Positions 35,283-46,821 of a stretch of 64,000 nt of DNA are shown here, piece after piece. This stretch comes from Notamacropus eugenii (lineage: Eukaryota > Chordata > Mammalia > Diprotodontia > Macropodidae). The stretch spans positions 98,452,857 to 98,516,856 of the forward strand of contig NC_092879.1 in assembly GCF_028372415.1 (NCBI RefSeq), in the 5' to 3' direction. The translations under genes were made by a program, and so were the position numbers. The notes under the pieces were generated by a model. That model was given only the letters and a program-made list of their open reading frames with translations. It was not told the DNA's origin and ran no database searches. Every line of letters begins with the position of its first letter. Within the stretch, counting starts at the first letter, position 1.

Positions 35283-35636
35283 CCCCTGGCCTTGTGTTCT
35301 ATGAACTCCTCATTTTAGGCAAAGCCCTTGTCAATGTTCCACCAGAAGACCTGTAAATAGTGTCCTTCATAGATGTAGGCATGTCTTTGGGGAACTTTAT
35401 TATGTATGGAGCTAAAGGTCTGCCAATATATGTGTGTGCAGGTGTTTGTGTGTAGGGGGAAGAATCCAAAGAGGCTATTATAGAGGAGGATGGGAATTCC
35501 ACAGGGTAAAAGCAGAGGTAATGAGCAGCATTTATCTCAAAGCCAAATACACTGTGACAAGATCACATTCTCAAAACCTCAAACCAAACCAAATCACAAC
35601 AATCCCAGCATTTCCAAAATGGCCACACGAGGACAC

Positions 35637-35737
35637 TTAGGGCATGACAAGGCTGTGCTTTGGCCCATCCACTCTCTCCATGCCCTGGAAATGTTTCCTG
35701 GCATTGAGGATATTGATCAGGATGGCTGCAGAAGTGA
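35637..35737 (-). pseudogene. RRAGB: RRAGB terminal-exon copy with in-phase acceptor (unit D)
   Basis: A 101-bp match to the native 98-bp terminal exon. On the minus strand a pyrimidine tract and CCCCAG acceptor (AG at 35739-35738) precede TCACTTCTGCAGCC. Joined to the native penultimate exon (phase 1, ends ...ATAC) this keeps frame and reads [20 protein letters not shown] then [13 protein letters not shown] and a TAA stop at 35639-35637. Native is [20 protein letters not shown] then [12 protein letters not shown]. The acceptor AG lies 3 bp upstream of the native-equivalent position. About nine residue changes. It sits 5.8 kb downstream of the native exon. Use as an alternative terminal exon is possible but unproven. 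Confidence 0.85.
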
Positions 35738-36838
35738 CTGGGGAAAGAAAACAGATGTGAGCAGTAGTAACAAAAACAAACCTGGTGGGAAAGCTGACCA
35801 ATATTTTCTGTTTATTGGAGATGTTTGCTGACTGACCAACTGACCAGCAGCTCTCTTCTGTAGATACACTGAACTTTAAAGACCAGGGCAGGGGCAGTGA
35901 CAAGGAGCACTCTCTGTCCCCAAGCAGCTAAAGAGGCTCCAGACTCGGGAAATGTCTTTGGGCCAAATCCAGTCACAGATTACATTCCAATTTCAACTTT
36001 GAAAAAATATCAAACCATGAAACATGTTTTTGGCTCCAACCAGGCTTGTTCTTTTGGTCCAGGAACAAAGGGGATTTCTCTGGAGGCCTCTTCAAAGAGC
36101 TAAATAGAAGCCAGAGCAGCATTTCAGCTTTAGAAGAACACTGGATCATCACTGTCACTATTGATATCATCAGCCAAGTTCTTGGGCATCTAATGTGTGT
36201 CTGCTACTGTCATAGGCTCCCCAGAAACTCACTGCCTCATTAATGAGGATGGTGATGATACCACCTGACTTTCCTGCAGTGCTTAACTCTATAAAGAGCC
36301 TTCCCACCTCTTATCCCATTTGATGCTCACAGTGACCCCTTGAGGTCCATAAGGCACTTGGCCCCACTGGAGCATGTACCCAAAAAGTGGCACAGCTGGG
36401 TCTAGAACCCAAGTGTTCTGATGTCCCACTGTCCATCCTTTCCACTAGCTCTGTCTTCAGATTGCAATGACTGGGGCCAACCTGAGTGTCTCAGGGCAAG
36501 CTCACCTCTAGTAAGGGAGCTGTGGTCATCACTGACTTCTCTTCCAAAAACTGGGACATTTCCAGGTGAGAATTAGATCAGATCAATATGGTAGATGGTA
36601 TCATTGGAATGGAGGACCATTCATCATCAACACTGATTACTAGCAGATCTCGGCCCTCAAAATTATCTAAAAGAAAAGAAAATATGGATCTGGGGTGAAA
36701 CAATGGGGGTACAGAAGTTGCAGCCATGATAACAATGCCTATGGTGTTCCCTGTATAGATTTTTGCTCCCAAACAACTTTCTCATGAAAATAGAATGGAA
36801 CTGCCAATGAAGAGATACTGGATTGTCCATAATGTCAG

Positions 36839-36872
<34 letters not shown>
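36839..36872 (+). repeat. (CA)n microsatellite
   Basis: About 17 CA units in unit D, homologous to those in units A, B and C. Confidence 0.95.
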
Positions 36873-36874
<2 letters not shown>

Positions 36875-38161
36875 TCTTTGGCTTTGTCCAGTCAGTTTTT
36901 CCATTTTAAGATAAAAGTTACTGGAGAAAGATGAAAAGGGATTGTTGGTCTAAAATAGACTCAAACAGCCACACCTGTGTGTCTTTCCAAAAGACCCTTC
37001 TTCATTATCTGCAGTTCGGCCAGGGGGCTTTGCCCTCCATGACTCATACTTCTGGGCCTCATATCCATCGGCAGCAGCAGGAGGAAGAGATAGTTGGAGC
37101 TTCACTACCTGGGATTCTGGCTCCTGTTTCCTAGTAAAATCCATCCCTTGTTTATAGAAGCTCTTTGTACACGATCTGTAACCATGGAAACATGCTCTCT
37201 AGCTTCTGGAAGAAACCGTTCCACAAGCTGAATGAAATGGAATAAATGAAAACCTTTATTGTGAAAAGGGGCTATAGGCTTCTCCAGCCTAGGGGCCCCT
37301 ACACAAAAGATTGGATTCTCTGCCTTAGAATCAATGGCTGTTAGAGCCAGAAGGACCTCAAGGTGCATCTTGCACAACCACTAAGGAAGACGGGTTAAGA
37401 TGGAGAAATAAGCCAAGAGTGAAAGATGACCCAAATAGATGACATGGGGATGGATACACGGGCCCGACCAAGGATGCGATCCACCAGGGCTTTAGGCTTA
37501 GCTATTGGGGAATACTGTCCATGAAGTCCAGGTCCTAAACTATCTGGAATCAGAATAAAGGGGGAAATGCTATCTGTCCTTGAAAACACTCAGCTCCGGT
37601 GGCCGTATATGTATTTCAAGCCTTACTCTTGCTCAGAAGAGTCTTGGAGCCCTCTTTGGGAATTGCCTTTAGACATCATTTATGTCCTCACCTTTGGATT
37701 ACTTTATTCTCCCAGTTTATCTGGACCCCTAAATAATATCTGTCATTCAATGAATCAACATCTAGGTGCCAGGTATACGCCGTTGGGGACTTGAATGTCT
37801 TTTAGCTATTTCCAAAAACAAAATCCTTCCTCGTTGGGCAGCGGAGATATCCCATTGTGCACCCAAGGATCTGAAGGCAATCCCAGGAGAAGCAGGAAGC
37901 TTCCCAAGGTGACCAGCTTGGTGGCTAGGGCAGTTCCATGTGACAGTTCTGGTCTCAGTGTTGGAGTCTGGGGATCTCATTATGATCACATACTCATACT
38001 GATCTGTCTCCTTTCTACTAGATTTTGCACCCCAGAAGGTCAGGCGCCATCTTCTCTGGAAAGAATGCCAACTCTCTCCTAAAGTCTTTTGGAAAGGCTT
38101 CCCCTACCAATGGGCTATTTCATGCCAATTTTCCATAGGAGAATAAGGTTCATTGAGTAAT

Positions 38162-38416
38162 TTGTTGTTCAGTCGTTTCAGCCATGTCCAACTCTTCATG
38201 ACCCCATTTGGGGTTTTCTTGGCAAAGATATTGAAGTGGTTTGCCATTTCCTTCTCCAGCTTATTTTGAAAGAAGAGGGAACCAAGGCAAACAGAGTAAA
38301 GTAACTTGCCCAGGATCACACAGCTAGCAAGTGTCTGAAGCTAGATTTGAACTCAGGAAGGTGAGTCTTCCTGATTTCAGGCCCAATACTGTACCCACTG
38401 CACCATGTAACTGCCA
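38162..38416 (-). mobile_element. MAR1/MIR-type CORE-SINE, minus strand
   Basis: Reverse SINE beginning TTGTTGTTCAGTCGTTTCAG, then CTTCATGACCCCATTTGGGG, TTTGCCATTTCCTTCTCCAG, CAGGATCACACAGCTAGCAA, and the head ACCCACTGCACCATGTAACTGCC. Close to full length. Confidence 0.9.
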
Positions 38417-39170
38417 TCATTTAATAACACTGGCAGTTATGTTTATGAGTTCAGGTTTGCACATAGTCCTTCAGAGTGGCCTTGGGAGATAGATACCATT
38501 ATCTCAATTTTTCAGATGGGGAAACTGAAGTTCAGAGTGTGAGAACCCAGGAATAAAAGAGGGACGGACTATTAAAAATCATAGTTTTTTGCCAATGACT
38601 AAAGGATAAGAAACAAATAATGAAGAAATAAGCACTTGCAAGCTGGAGGAACCAGGGATCCCCCACAAGCAACATTTTATCCATGACTGAGAACAAGGAG
38701 TGATTTTGAAATGCTTTGTAGCATCTTGCTGATAAAAGAGCAGAATTCTATCCTTGAAACTCCCCATGAGAGGCAAAAGAACACAATGTCGAGGTCTTGG
38801 CCTGCATCAGTTGTCATATACTATGTGCCAATTGCCTGCCCTTGGGTGCCCCTTTGGCATCACGCCCTTGTTTAAGTTCTAACCCCTATCTCACTGCCAT
38901 GTAAATAGCGTCCCGTATATGGGCATGTGGGGGGCAAAGGGGAGAAGGGGGACTTTACGACTTTTGCAGGTGTTTGTGTTGGTAGGAAGATGTGGTCTGT
39001 ATCTCTTTTAATGGAGGACAGGGGTGGGAGAAGCCCAGGGTAAGAAGGTGATGAGCTGCACTCATCTCAAAGCCTGAATAAATAATGACATTACTACATC
39101 CTCCAAAAGCAAACCTAATCACACAGCGGGAATTCCAGTGTTTTCAAGACTGTCTGTCACAAGAGCCAAA

Positions 39171-39268
39171 GCAGGCTTTGAGAAGGCTGAGCTTTGGGAC
39201 ACCCATTCTCCCCAACCCCTGGAAACAGTTCTTGGCTTCGGGGATACTGATCAGGGGAGCTGCAGACA
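39171..39268 (-). pseudogene. RRAGB: RRAGB terminal-exon copy (unit E)
   Basis: A 98-bp match to the native terminal exon, the most diverged of the three copies. On the minus strand it reads SAAPLISIPEAKNCFQGLGR in the native frame. The acceptor AG at the native position is absent (TTATAG reads CTCATG-like), although a CTGCAG offers an AG 5-8 bp inside. The native stop codon position is changed (TAA to TGC), so the frame runs past the old end. A dead exon. Confidence 0.8.
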
Positions 39269-39734
39269 TGAGGGAAAAGCAAAGAAAATAGATGTGAACA
39301 GTAAGAAAAAACAGGTCAGGAATTCAAAGGACATTCTCTGTTCATAAGAAACATCTGAGAGTGGTGACTGGCAAGGGATCTCAGCTTTCAAACTAATCTG
39401 AATGCTTGAAAGACAAAAACATGTGTATATGGATTGAAACAATGCAGGGCGGGGAGGGGGTGTCAGCAGCCATAATAATACTGTTTTTGTCTCCTGGATG
39501 AATTTCTCCTCCCTTACTACTAACTTTCCTCCTTCAAATAGAATGGAATTGTTGATGAAGGGATACTGAATTGTCCCCATCAGATACCCTCACAGAACCT
39601 TTGGCTTTGGCCAATTTTGGACTTTAAGATCAAAGTGTCCAGAGGAAGTAGGAAAGGATTGTCAGTCTAATGTAGTGATAACCTCAAACAGCCACATCCC
39701 CATGTCTTTCCAAAAGCCCTTTGGCAAATACCAA

Positions 39735-39790
39735 ATATAATATAATATAATATAATCATATAATATAATATAATCATATAATCATATAAT
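39735..39790 (+). repeat. (ATAAT)n / ATCATATA low-complexity repeat
   Basis: Short AT-rich tandem repeat (TAATA and ATCATATAAT units), unit E only. Confidence 0.85.
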
Positions 39791-39902
39791 CCCTGATTTC
39801 CTGCAGTTTGGCCAAGCGATCTTTCTTTCCATGGCTCACACTTCTGGGCCTTATATCCATATCCCTCTGTGGCAGCAGGATGATGGTACAGTTGGAGTTT
39901 TT

Positions 39903-40053
39903 TGTTATTTTGTTCGTTTTGTAGAGGCAATTGAGATTAAGTGACTTGCTTGGGGTCACACAGCTAATAAGTGTCTGAGGCTAGATTTGAACTCAGGTCC
40001 CTCCTGACTCCAGGGCTAGTACTCTATCTCCACTGAGCCACCTAGCTGCCCCA
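39903..40053 (-). mobile_element. MAR1-type SINE fragment, minus strand
   Basis: Reverse core and head: GACTTGCTTGGGGTCACACA, GATTTGAACTCAGGTCCCTC, CTGAGCCACCTAGCTGCCCC. The 3' half of the SINE is missing. Confidence 0.9.
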
Positions 40054-40754
40054 GTTGGAGCTTTTCCACCTGGGATTCTGGCTCCTACTTCCTAGCAAAA
40101 TCCACCCCTTTTTTTATGGAACCTCTGTACATGGAAAGGTGGACACAGACTCTCCTGTCTGCTGTAACCACGGAAATGTGCTCTCTTGCTTCTGGGAGAA
40201 ACTGTTCCATCAGCTGAATGAAAGCTAATCAATTTCAAAGCCTTATTCTGAGAAGGGGCCCACAGGCTTCTCCACCAGGTTGCCCAAGGGCCTATGACAT
40301 GAGGGGCATGGCACCTCTGCCTTCTGTTAGAGCTGGAGGAACCTTCCTGATCATCTTTTGCAATCTGCTGTCCCATTTCCCAAAACCACTAAGGAAGACG
40401 GGCTAAGGGTGAGAGAGGACCCAAAAGAATGACAGGGGGACGCCTGGGCCCTGCACAAAGCTACCTCCAGAAGGACTTTAGGCGTACTGATTTTTTCAGT
40501 AAAATATGAGCCAAGGTTCTTGGCTGAGTTGGAGGGACCAAGTGGAGCCCTGGGAGGTTTGAGGGCAGAAGAAAAGATTTCCAAGAACTGCTGTGGTGTC
40601 ACAACCTGGAGGCCAGGGCCTCTCCCTGCCTCCCAGTGCCTCCTGTGGCCAGCCCTGACATGGCAGGGGCTCAGGCACCATGACAGCACAGCCAAGAGGA
40701 TCAGGTGACCACCAGGCCTTCCAAAAGCAAACCCAGAAAGCCGCACACATTTGC

Positions 40755-41485
40755 ACTTTGTTGCCAGAAGTACTTTATTTTGTCCGATGATTAATACAGA
40801 TTACATAAGACGTATACAAATATGCCACTGGGTAGGCAACATAGGAATTCTCCAGCAATAAAATGGGGATGGCCTCATGAAGATCCAGGAGTGCACCAAC
40901 AGCAAAAAGGACAAAAACAATTTAGTGAAAAGAGAAGCACTTAAGATCTTCAGGGAACTGGGAATCCCTAAGGAGTTAACATTTTCTTTTACCATTGAGA
41001 ACAAGGAGGGATTTCGAAATGCTTCACAGCATCTTGCTAAAAGAAGAGCAGAGGGGAATTCCATCCATATCATTAAGAATCAGAGGCAAGACATCCCAAA
41101 GTAAAGGCTTGGCATGCATAACTGTCAGAACTATGTGAATATACGATGTACACGTCACCTTCCCTGGTGCCCCATGAGCCCCTCCCTTTCCATGAAGGCC
41201 TTTCTCAGGCTCCCTTGGGTCTCCTACATATGTGAGTGTGTCGGTGTGGGACTGTCTTGTAGGTATGGGTGGATATATGCATGTGTAGGTGTATGTGTAT
41301 GGAAGGGGGTATGTATATGTTTGGGTTTTATTTGGAAGGGGGGGGGGAGCACAGGGTAAGAATATAGAGGTGACAAGCGGCATTTATCTCAAAGCCTGGA
41401 TACATAATAGCAGTACTCAAATCTCCAAACTCAAGACCAAACATAATGGAGTTCCGCTGGTTCCCAAAGGGAAACATGAGCACGT
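40755..41485 (-). other. RRAGB: RRAGB 3' UTR
   Basis: Sequence from the stop codon to a likely cleavage site 15-25 bases after the AATAAA at 40779-40774. On the transcript strand it includes a CA-rich stretch (about 41370-41220). This region and the terminal exon are the source of the duplicated modules downstream. Length of about 730 bp is an estimate. Confidence 0.65.
40774..40779 (-). terminator. Polyadenylation signal AATAAA
   Basis: TTTATT on the plus strand reads AATAAA on the gene strand (ACAAAATAAAGTACTTC), followed about 20 bases later by a TG-rich stretch (AAAGTGCAAATGTGTG). It is the first well-placed signal before the duplicated flank begins. Confidence 0.6.
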
Positions 41486-41583
41486 TTAGCGCATGAGAAG
41501 GCTGTGCTTTGGTCCATCCACTCTCTCCAACTTCTCAAAATGCTTCCTGGCATTGCGGATATTGATCAGGGTGGCGGCAGACG
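41486..41583 (-). CDS. RRAGB: Rag GTPase terminal coding exon (P282-R313)
   Basis: 98 bp. The acceptor TTCTTTTCCCCTTATAG precedes CGTCTGCC; the TAA stop is at 41488-41486. It encodes [20 protein letters not shown] then [11 protein letters not shown], the last 31 residues of the roadblock-like C-terminal domain used for RagA/B-RagC/D pairing. The C-terminus PKHSLLMR equals human RagA; human RagB, as I remember it, ends PKQCLLMR. The first two bases complete the proline codon begun in the upstream exon (phase 1). This exon was copied at least three times downstream (39171, 35637, 12722). Confidence 0.97.
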
Positions 41584-43775
41584 CTATAAGGGGAAAGAAA
41601 AGAACACCAAGTAGGCATGGAGAGCAGGCCATCATCCATCCTCTGGGCTTAGATCCTTGAGGGCTGGCCTGTTTCATTTGTACCCTTGTGTTCCTCGGAG
41701 GTGGTTGCAATACCAAAGAAGGGACCTGGATGTTGGACTGAAGTAGAAAAGTGAATAACGACAACACCCCCCAAAATAGCCCCCAAAGAGAAACAGGTTC
41801 TGCTCAGATTTTTTTCAAAATGATCCAGAGTTTGTGTGAATCACTCTGCAAACTGTAATAGGAGAGCAAGAAGACAGCGAGGCTACAAGCGCATGCTATG
41901 ACACTGCTTAATGGCCGAGAAGGCTCACAAATATTCCAGAGAAATCCATCCAAAGGGAAACTGAGCCTAAAAACTTTCCAGGGCCCAGGTCTCTTTGATC
42001 ACAAAAGAACAATTTGCATTCTTAGATGCAAGCAAAAGGCACACTGGTGAGCAAATGGCTGACTCTTTAAAACAGGCAGCAGAAGCAGCAGCACTGCCAA
42101 GTGTTCTAAGGCAGTCCTCCTTGAATGAGACCAGCATGAAGAAGCTCTCAGGTGCCAGGCCCAGTTCTCATAGAACTTCCACCCTCCTGACAAGCAAAGC
42201 TGGGCCAAAGACATCCAAGCTGTTTCCTAAGGAGGGGACAAGGGCCACCGTGGGTGCTTGCCACAGCCAGGAGCTAGCTAGCACTGGGGTGTAGCCTTGA
42301 AGAAGCTGGGGAAAGGAGGAGGCACATCCCAGGTCATAGACTAGTAGGTCTACAGAGCAGCAAGCCTGGTACAGACTAAACAGTCCCTGATTTCAGATTT
42401 TCCATTCTCCTGGAGGGGGTACCACAGGGATCTCTAACAGGGTAATTGGAAGAGACGGTATCCCACCATTGTTCATTTCCCTAAAGTTGGCATCTTCCTT
42501 CAGGCTTTCCTATTTGGCTGGGGGATCACCTGCCATTCACCCAGCATCCCAGATTCACAACCTGAGCATTCATTCATTCATTCATTCATTCCCTTTGGCT
42601 CCTTCCTCCTTCAGCACTCTGATCTAGCTGGTTTCTAAGTCCTGTCTACTGAACTTAGAGAGCAGTGGTTTTAACTCCCCTAACCTCTGGTTTCTCAGGA
42701 CCTGGCAAAGTCTTCTGCACACAGTAGATATACACTTAATAAAGTGCCTCCTGCTGGATCTAGAAGCCACCTTGTTTAGATACTGAAATACATTCAAATG
42801 CTCACTTGCATGTGGTCAAACACATGCCAACGCACTTTCTGCATGTGTTTAAGTGAGGAGGGCTACATGGAGGCTTCAGGGCTGCCACTGGGCTCAAATG
42901 GTACAAAAAACTGAGAGAAATGTCCTTTCTTCCAAGCTCCAAGGCAAGAGGCTGGGAAGGATTCACACATTTCCTTTCCTGAGCAAACAGATTAGGGCAG
43001 AGTGAGTCCCTCATTCCAAATCCAGAATGGGAATGGGAAGCTAAGGAGATGGGGACTTTTTTAAAGACAGGCGCGTAAGAGCAGACTAGCCAATCAGCAG
43101 GTATTGCTGGAGGTATACCTGATCAAATGTGTAAAGGGAGGTCCCACATATACCTTAGCAGGCTGAGGAGAGTTTGTGATGGGACTCCATATGGACACCT
43201 CACTGACAAACCTCCATCTCCTAGGAAAGGTCTCAGGCAAGAGTGCAGGACAGACATCTGCACATTCACATGATCATCAAATAAGTAGCCAAAGAATTCA
43301 ATTGAAATTAAGGAAAATCGTTCTAGGTACTAAATGGGAGCCTGGCTCTTGGATCTTGGCAGTCTAAGGTAGGAGGAGGTCCCAGGAGACCAAAGGGAGA
43401 GTAGACTGGAATTAGCACCAGAGCCAGTGGCAACTCTGAAGCCAGCAGCTGGAGCCTGGGTGCCAACACCTTCTCATCCTATAGCACAAACTGAGAATAT
43501 GGAACCTTTGGGTTGGCAAAAAGGACAGGCAACATCATGGCATGTACAAAGAATCCAGCAGTCACCTGGCATTTCAGTGTTCCAAGATCAGCACCTCCAT
43601 TCACTAATCAGCCTAAGATTTGCATCATGAGGCCTAAAGCATGCTATTTTGTTTCTACCTTCTTTTAAAGTCTAGATTTTTTTGGACTCTGTTTTGTGGA
43701 TTGTTTTATGTTCTAGCAAGAGAAAAATGAGACCACTGAGAGTCTTGAGAGTGTTTGTTTGATTTTCTAACTTAC
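41584..43775 (-). other. Intron; no other gene seen
   Basis: 2.2 kb of unique-looking sequence. The duplicated downstream flank of units A, D and E (after the exon copy) does not match here beyond about 15 bp of acceptor sequence, so the duplication breakpoint is close to the exon. An ATTC tetranucleotide repeat lies at 42567-42592. Confidence 0.6.
42567..42592 (+). repeat. (ATTC)n microsatellite
   Basis: Six CATT units within the last intron. Confidence 0.9.
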
Positions 43776-43891
43776 GTATTGATGGATCAGACATGACAAC
43801 CATCACGTAGGTGTTGGAAGTAAAGATGTCAATGAAAGCAGCAAAGTTAGAGTTCCGGACTTCCATGCTCTGGAACGAGGCCGCCAGCTTG
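43776..43891 (-). CDS. RRAGB: Rag GTPase exon, residues S243-P282
   Basis: 116 bp, acceptor CCCTCCAG before CAAGCTGG, donor ATAC|GTAAGT at 43776/43775. It encodes [20 protein letters not shown] then [18 protein letters not shown], the central strands and helix of the C-terminal roadblock-type domain. It begins with the third base of the serine codon (phase 2) and ends with the first base of the proline codon (phase 1). Sequence is identical to the human RagA/RagB consensus as I remember it. Its donor could in principle join any terminal-exon copy with a phase-1 acceptor. Confidence 0.97.
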
Positions 43892-44039
43892 CTGGAGGGG
43901 AAAGGACAAAAGCTATTTAAAAACAAAACCAGACAATCACATCTTTTCTACTTATTTCTTTGGGCCCATGGATCCTTAATGAAGCAGTGCAGTTCAGGGC
44001 TATTCTGCCTTCCAAAGCAAATGATCAGGTGACTTCCAG

Positions 44040-44609
44040 GTCATGTGTGCAACAAAATGGCAGACTAGATATTTTCTCCAATCCCTGCAACCTCTCAAAC
44101 ATTTCCGAAACAGAAATGATGCACCAGAGATAAAGAAACTTCAGCTATTTCCATGGTCTAGGACACCTAGAATCCAAAAGATTAAAAAAAAATCCCCGAG
44201 CCCAAGAACTGATGCTCTTGAACTTGAGTTCACTCAGTATCTCTTCCCCAGCTCCAATGCTATTGGCAGCAAGATGATACTGGCAGAGCCAAGGATATGA
44301 AACAGGTTCACATCAAAACCCTCCATCCCAGCCTTCCACCCTTGTTCCAGTGCCATAAAGACCATGGCTCCAGGCTGTGGAAGTTTGCTCACGCCTCAAC
44401 AGTCAGCTTGGTCAAAGTCCTTCAGCAGCAAAAGCCTGCTAAGGCTGTAACTCGGAAGAACTGGTGCTAGCGAAAGAAGGCTCTAAACTGCCAGTGCTGG
44501 GACAGAGTACCAAGGAACAAAGGGAGTGGGACGGATCACCAGGAAAACAGGACACTTTGCAAGGGAGGGAGGGATAAAGAGAAAGAGTGAGAGAGCGAGA
44601 GACAGAAAG

Positions 44610-44646
<37 letters not shown>

Positions 44647-45375
44647 CCATGCAGTACTCCACCAAGTCTGAGAGAAAGAGTCCAGCACCCAGCTGGGTAC
44701 AGTTCTGACCACCCAGAAGTCAGCTGGGGCAGAAACCCAGGCTGGTGAACCATGAAATGCCCAGCGTGGGAGGAAGCTGACACACATTGAGATCCGGTCC
44801 CCAAGGAAACCACCATCAGAAGGGAGGGAATCAGGAAGTGAACAATAAGGAAAATGAGGGGGAGTGGAGATTGAAAGGACCAAAGATTTCAGGAACAAGA
44901 AAATTCAAAGACCTTAAACATAAACAGATAAATCAAGAGGAAAAACTGTCCACAAAAGAAGGAAATATGGCTTCCAAATCTAGTAAACTAGTTCAGGCAT
45001 GAACAAATACTGCAAACCCAAGGAAAATGATCCAACACCTGATGAGACAGAGGACCCTGTGGAATGTGAGAACACAGAACCACAACACACTACTCCTAAG
45101 CAGCTCAAAAAAAGAAATGAAAATTATGAGAGCAGAGTGTATGTCCTGTACAACAAAAATAATGAGCAAAATAGAAAAACTGGCGTGTGCATTGGCAAGC
45201 CTCGCCAGGGAAACCAGAGACAACACAACAGACCGGAATTTCAAACGCACAGAAGGGAAAGACAACCTAAGAGCAAAACCCAAGAATAGTAAAAGAAAAG
45301 ATGCTCATTATAGTGATGGGAAAACACCCACAAAATGCTATTTGAAATGTGAATGCAAATCAAAGGAGAGTAATT
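44040..45375 (+). mobile_element. Possible old L1/HAL1 5' region, antisense to the gene
   Basis: Starts with CAACAAAATGGCAGACTAGA, resembling L1/HAL1 5' starts, then a non-coding section, then an A-rich part (44850-45370) with open frames in plus orientation rich in Lys, Glu, Asn and Gln and an LASLARETRDN stretch resembling L1 ORF1. Frames are broken. The family assignment is tentative. Confidence 0.45.
44612..44644 (+). repeat. (GT)n microsatellite
   Basis: About 16 GT units following a GAGA-rich stretch (44575-44610). Confidence 0.95.
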
Positions 45376-46296
45376 AGGTCAATACCCCATAACGCTTTTG
45401 GAAAAATCAGTTAACCTGATGTGTTTTGCCTGAACAAAACGTCCTTTAGCTCTAAGATCCATATATTATCTTCTGACTGTCGCCATTCAAGAAAGGATCC
45501 CATTTCTTTCCAAACCAATCACCAACAACTTTCACTTTCTTGGTTCTTTCCTTGAAGTTAGTGGCTCAACACGCCAGTCTTGCCACACTACCATTACCCA
45601 TGGTCTGCTCAAATGGAAAACAAAGTCCCCCTCCTTTCTGCTCTCTTGTTAGATTGGAAAGAAGATTTCCACCAAAATGATTTACTCTCCATCTTTAATA
45701 AGGTGATTCTGGTATTCACTGTCTACTCTCCTCAAAATGCTCATTTCATGGAATGATTAAGCACTCCCTGGTGCAGACCAGAAGCATTGAGAATAACACC
45801 TATACCTCAGTAACAACTTGGGAGTCATAGCAGCTCCCCATTCAAGGTGAGTGCCACATAGAAGAAGGCTGGCATGGGTCACGTCCGGGAGGAAAACCAC
45901 TATTTGTGTCTAAAAAAGGGCCTGCACCCTTCACCAAACTCAACAAGGTTTCCTCTGCTTGGATGCTTCCCAGTTCATACTTCAGTGAATCACCAATACC
46001 TCATGTTCCATGCATGGTACACAAAAAAGAACATGGAACTTGGAAAGAGAAAAATCTGGCCTCCAATCCTGGCTCCATCTGTTACCAAGTGACCTTGGAC
46101 TCAAGAGGTGACACTTGCTCTTGCTGCTGAGCCAACATCTGAACCCAAATCTTTCAACTTCAGACCCACTGATTTTTCTTCTATGCCACATTCTGCCAAA
46201 GCCAAAGCCAAAGCCAGCACAGGATGCACTGGGGTGAGCCCAAAGTTACATCAGCAGAGGCTGTGAACTGAACCTGAGTACAGACTAGGTAGGGGG

Positions 46297-46549
46297 TAGC
46301 CAGGTGGTACAGTGAGTAGAGCTCCAGGCTGGAAATCAGGGAGACTCATCTTCCTGAGTTCAAATCTGGTTTCAGACACCTACTAGCTGTGTGCCCCTGG
46401 GCAAGTCACTTTCCCCTGTTTGCCTCAGTTTCCTCATCTGTAAAATGAGCCAGAGAAGGAAATGGCAAACCACTCCAGTATTTCTGTCAAGAAAACCCCA
46501 AATGGGGTCATGAAGAGTCAGAAACGACTGAAATGAATGAACAACACAG
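46297..46549 (+). mobile_element. MAR1-type CORE-SINE, full length
   Basis: GGTAGCCAGGTGGTACAGTG head, TCCTGAGTTCAAATCTGG core, CTCATCTGTAAAATGAGCCA, CCCCAAATGGGGTCATGAAG and a GACTGAAATGAATGAACAAC end. A well-preserved reference copy for this family in the window, antisense to the gene. Confidence 0.92.
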
Positions 46550-46687
46550 ATGAAAATCCTACCCTATACCAACTGAGAATTCTCCATGCAAGACTACAAG
46601 CAGCGCAGGCCTTGTTAAAAGAAGTGGCCTCACATCAAGCCTGAATGGAGATCATCCACTACGGAAAGCAGGAATGTGGCCATGAGA

Positions 46688-46815
46688 CGGACAGCCAGAC
46701 GGACAGACAGACAGCCGGATGGACAGCCAGACAGCCGGATGGCCAGATGGACAGACAGACGGCCAGATGGACAGACAGATGGCTGGATGGACAGACAGAC
46801 AGCCGGATGGACAGC
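46688..46815 (+). repeat. GGACAGACAGAC/GCCGGATGGACA minisatellite at a splice donor
   Basis: About 128 bp built from GGACAG, CCAGAC and CCGGAT blocks in tandem with variants. It ends 6 bp before the donor of the exon at 46822-46913, so the transcript reads GTGAGAGCTGTCCATCC and then CTGTCTGTCC-type repeats at once. Confidence 0.9.
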
Positions 46816-46821
46816 TCTCAC

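Larger units (their letters stand above)
34064..38480. repeat. Duplication unit D, about 4.4 kb
   Basis: 3' UTR copy (from about 34064, split by a solo LTR), SINE, the 3' UTR-exon junction (35520-35640), a terminal-exon copy (35637-35737), exon flank, then the same modules as unit A in the same order (35890-38110) including the CA tract. It lacks the first module and the L2-like fragment of units A to C and has no SINE at the exon junction. Confidence 0.75.
38481..40490. repeat. Duplication unit E, about 2 kb
   Basis: 3' UTR copy (about 38540-39120), terminal-exon copy (39171-39268), exon flank, then shortened forms of the downstream modules (39360-40480; no CA tract). Directly next to the native 3' end. 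It is more diverged from the native exon than unit D and shows no SINE at the exon junction. Confidence 0.75.
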
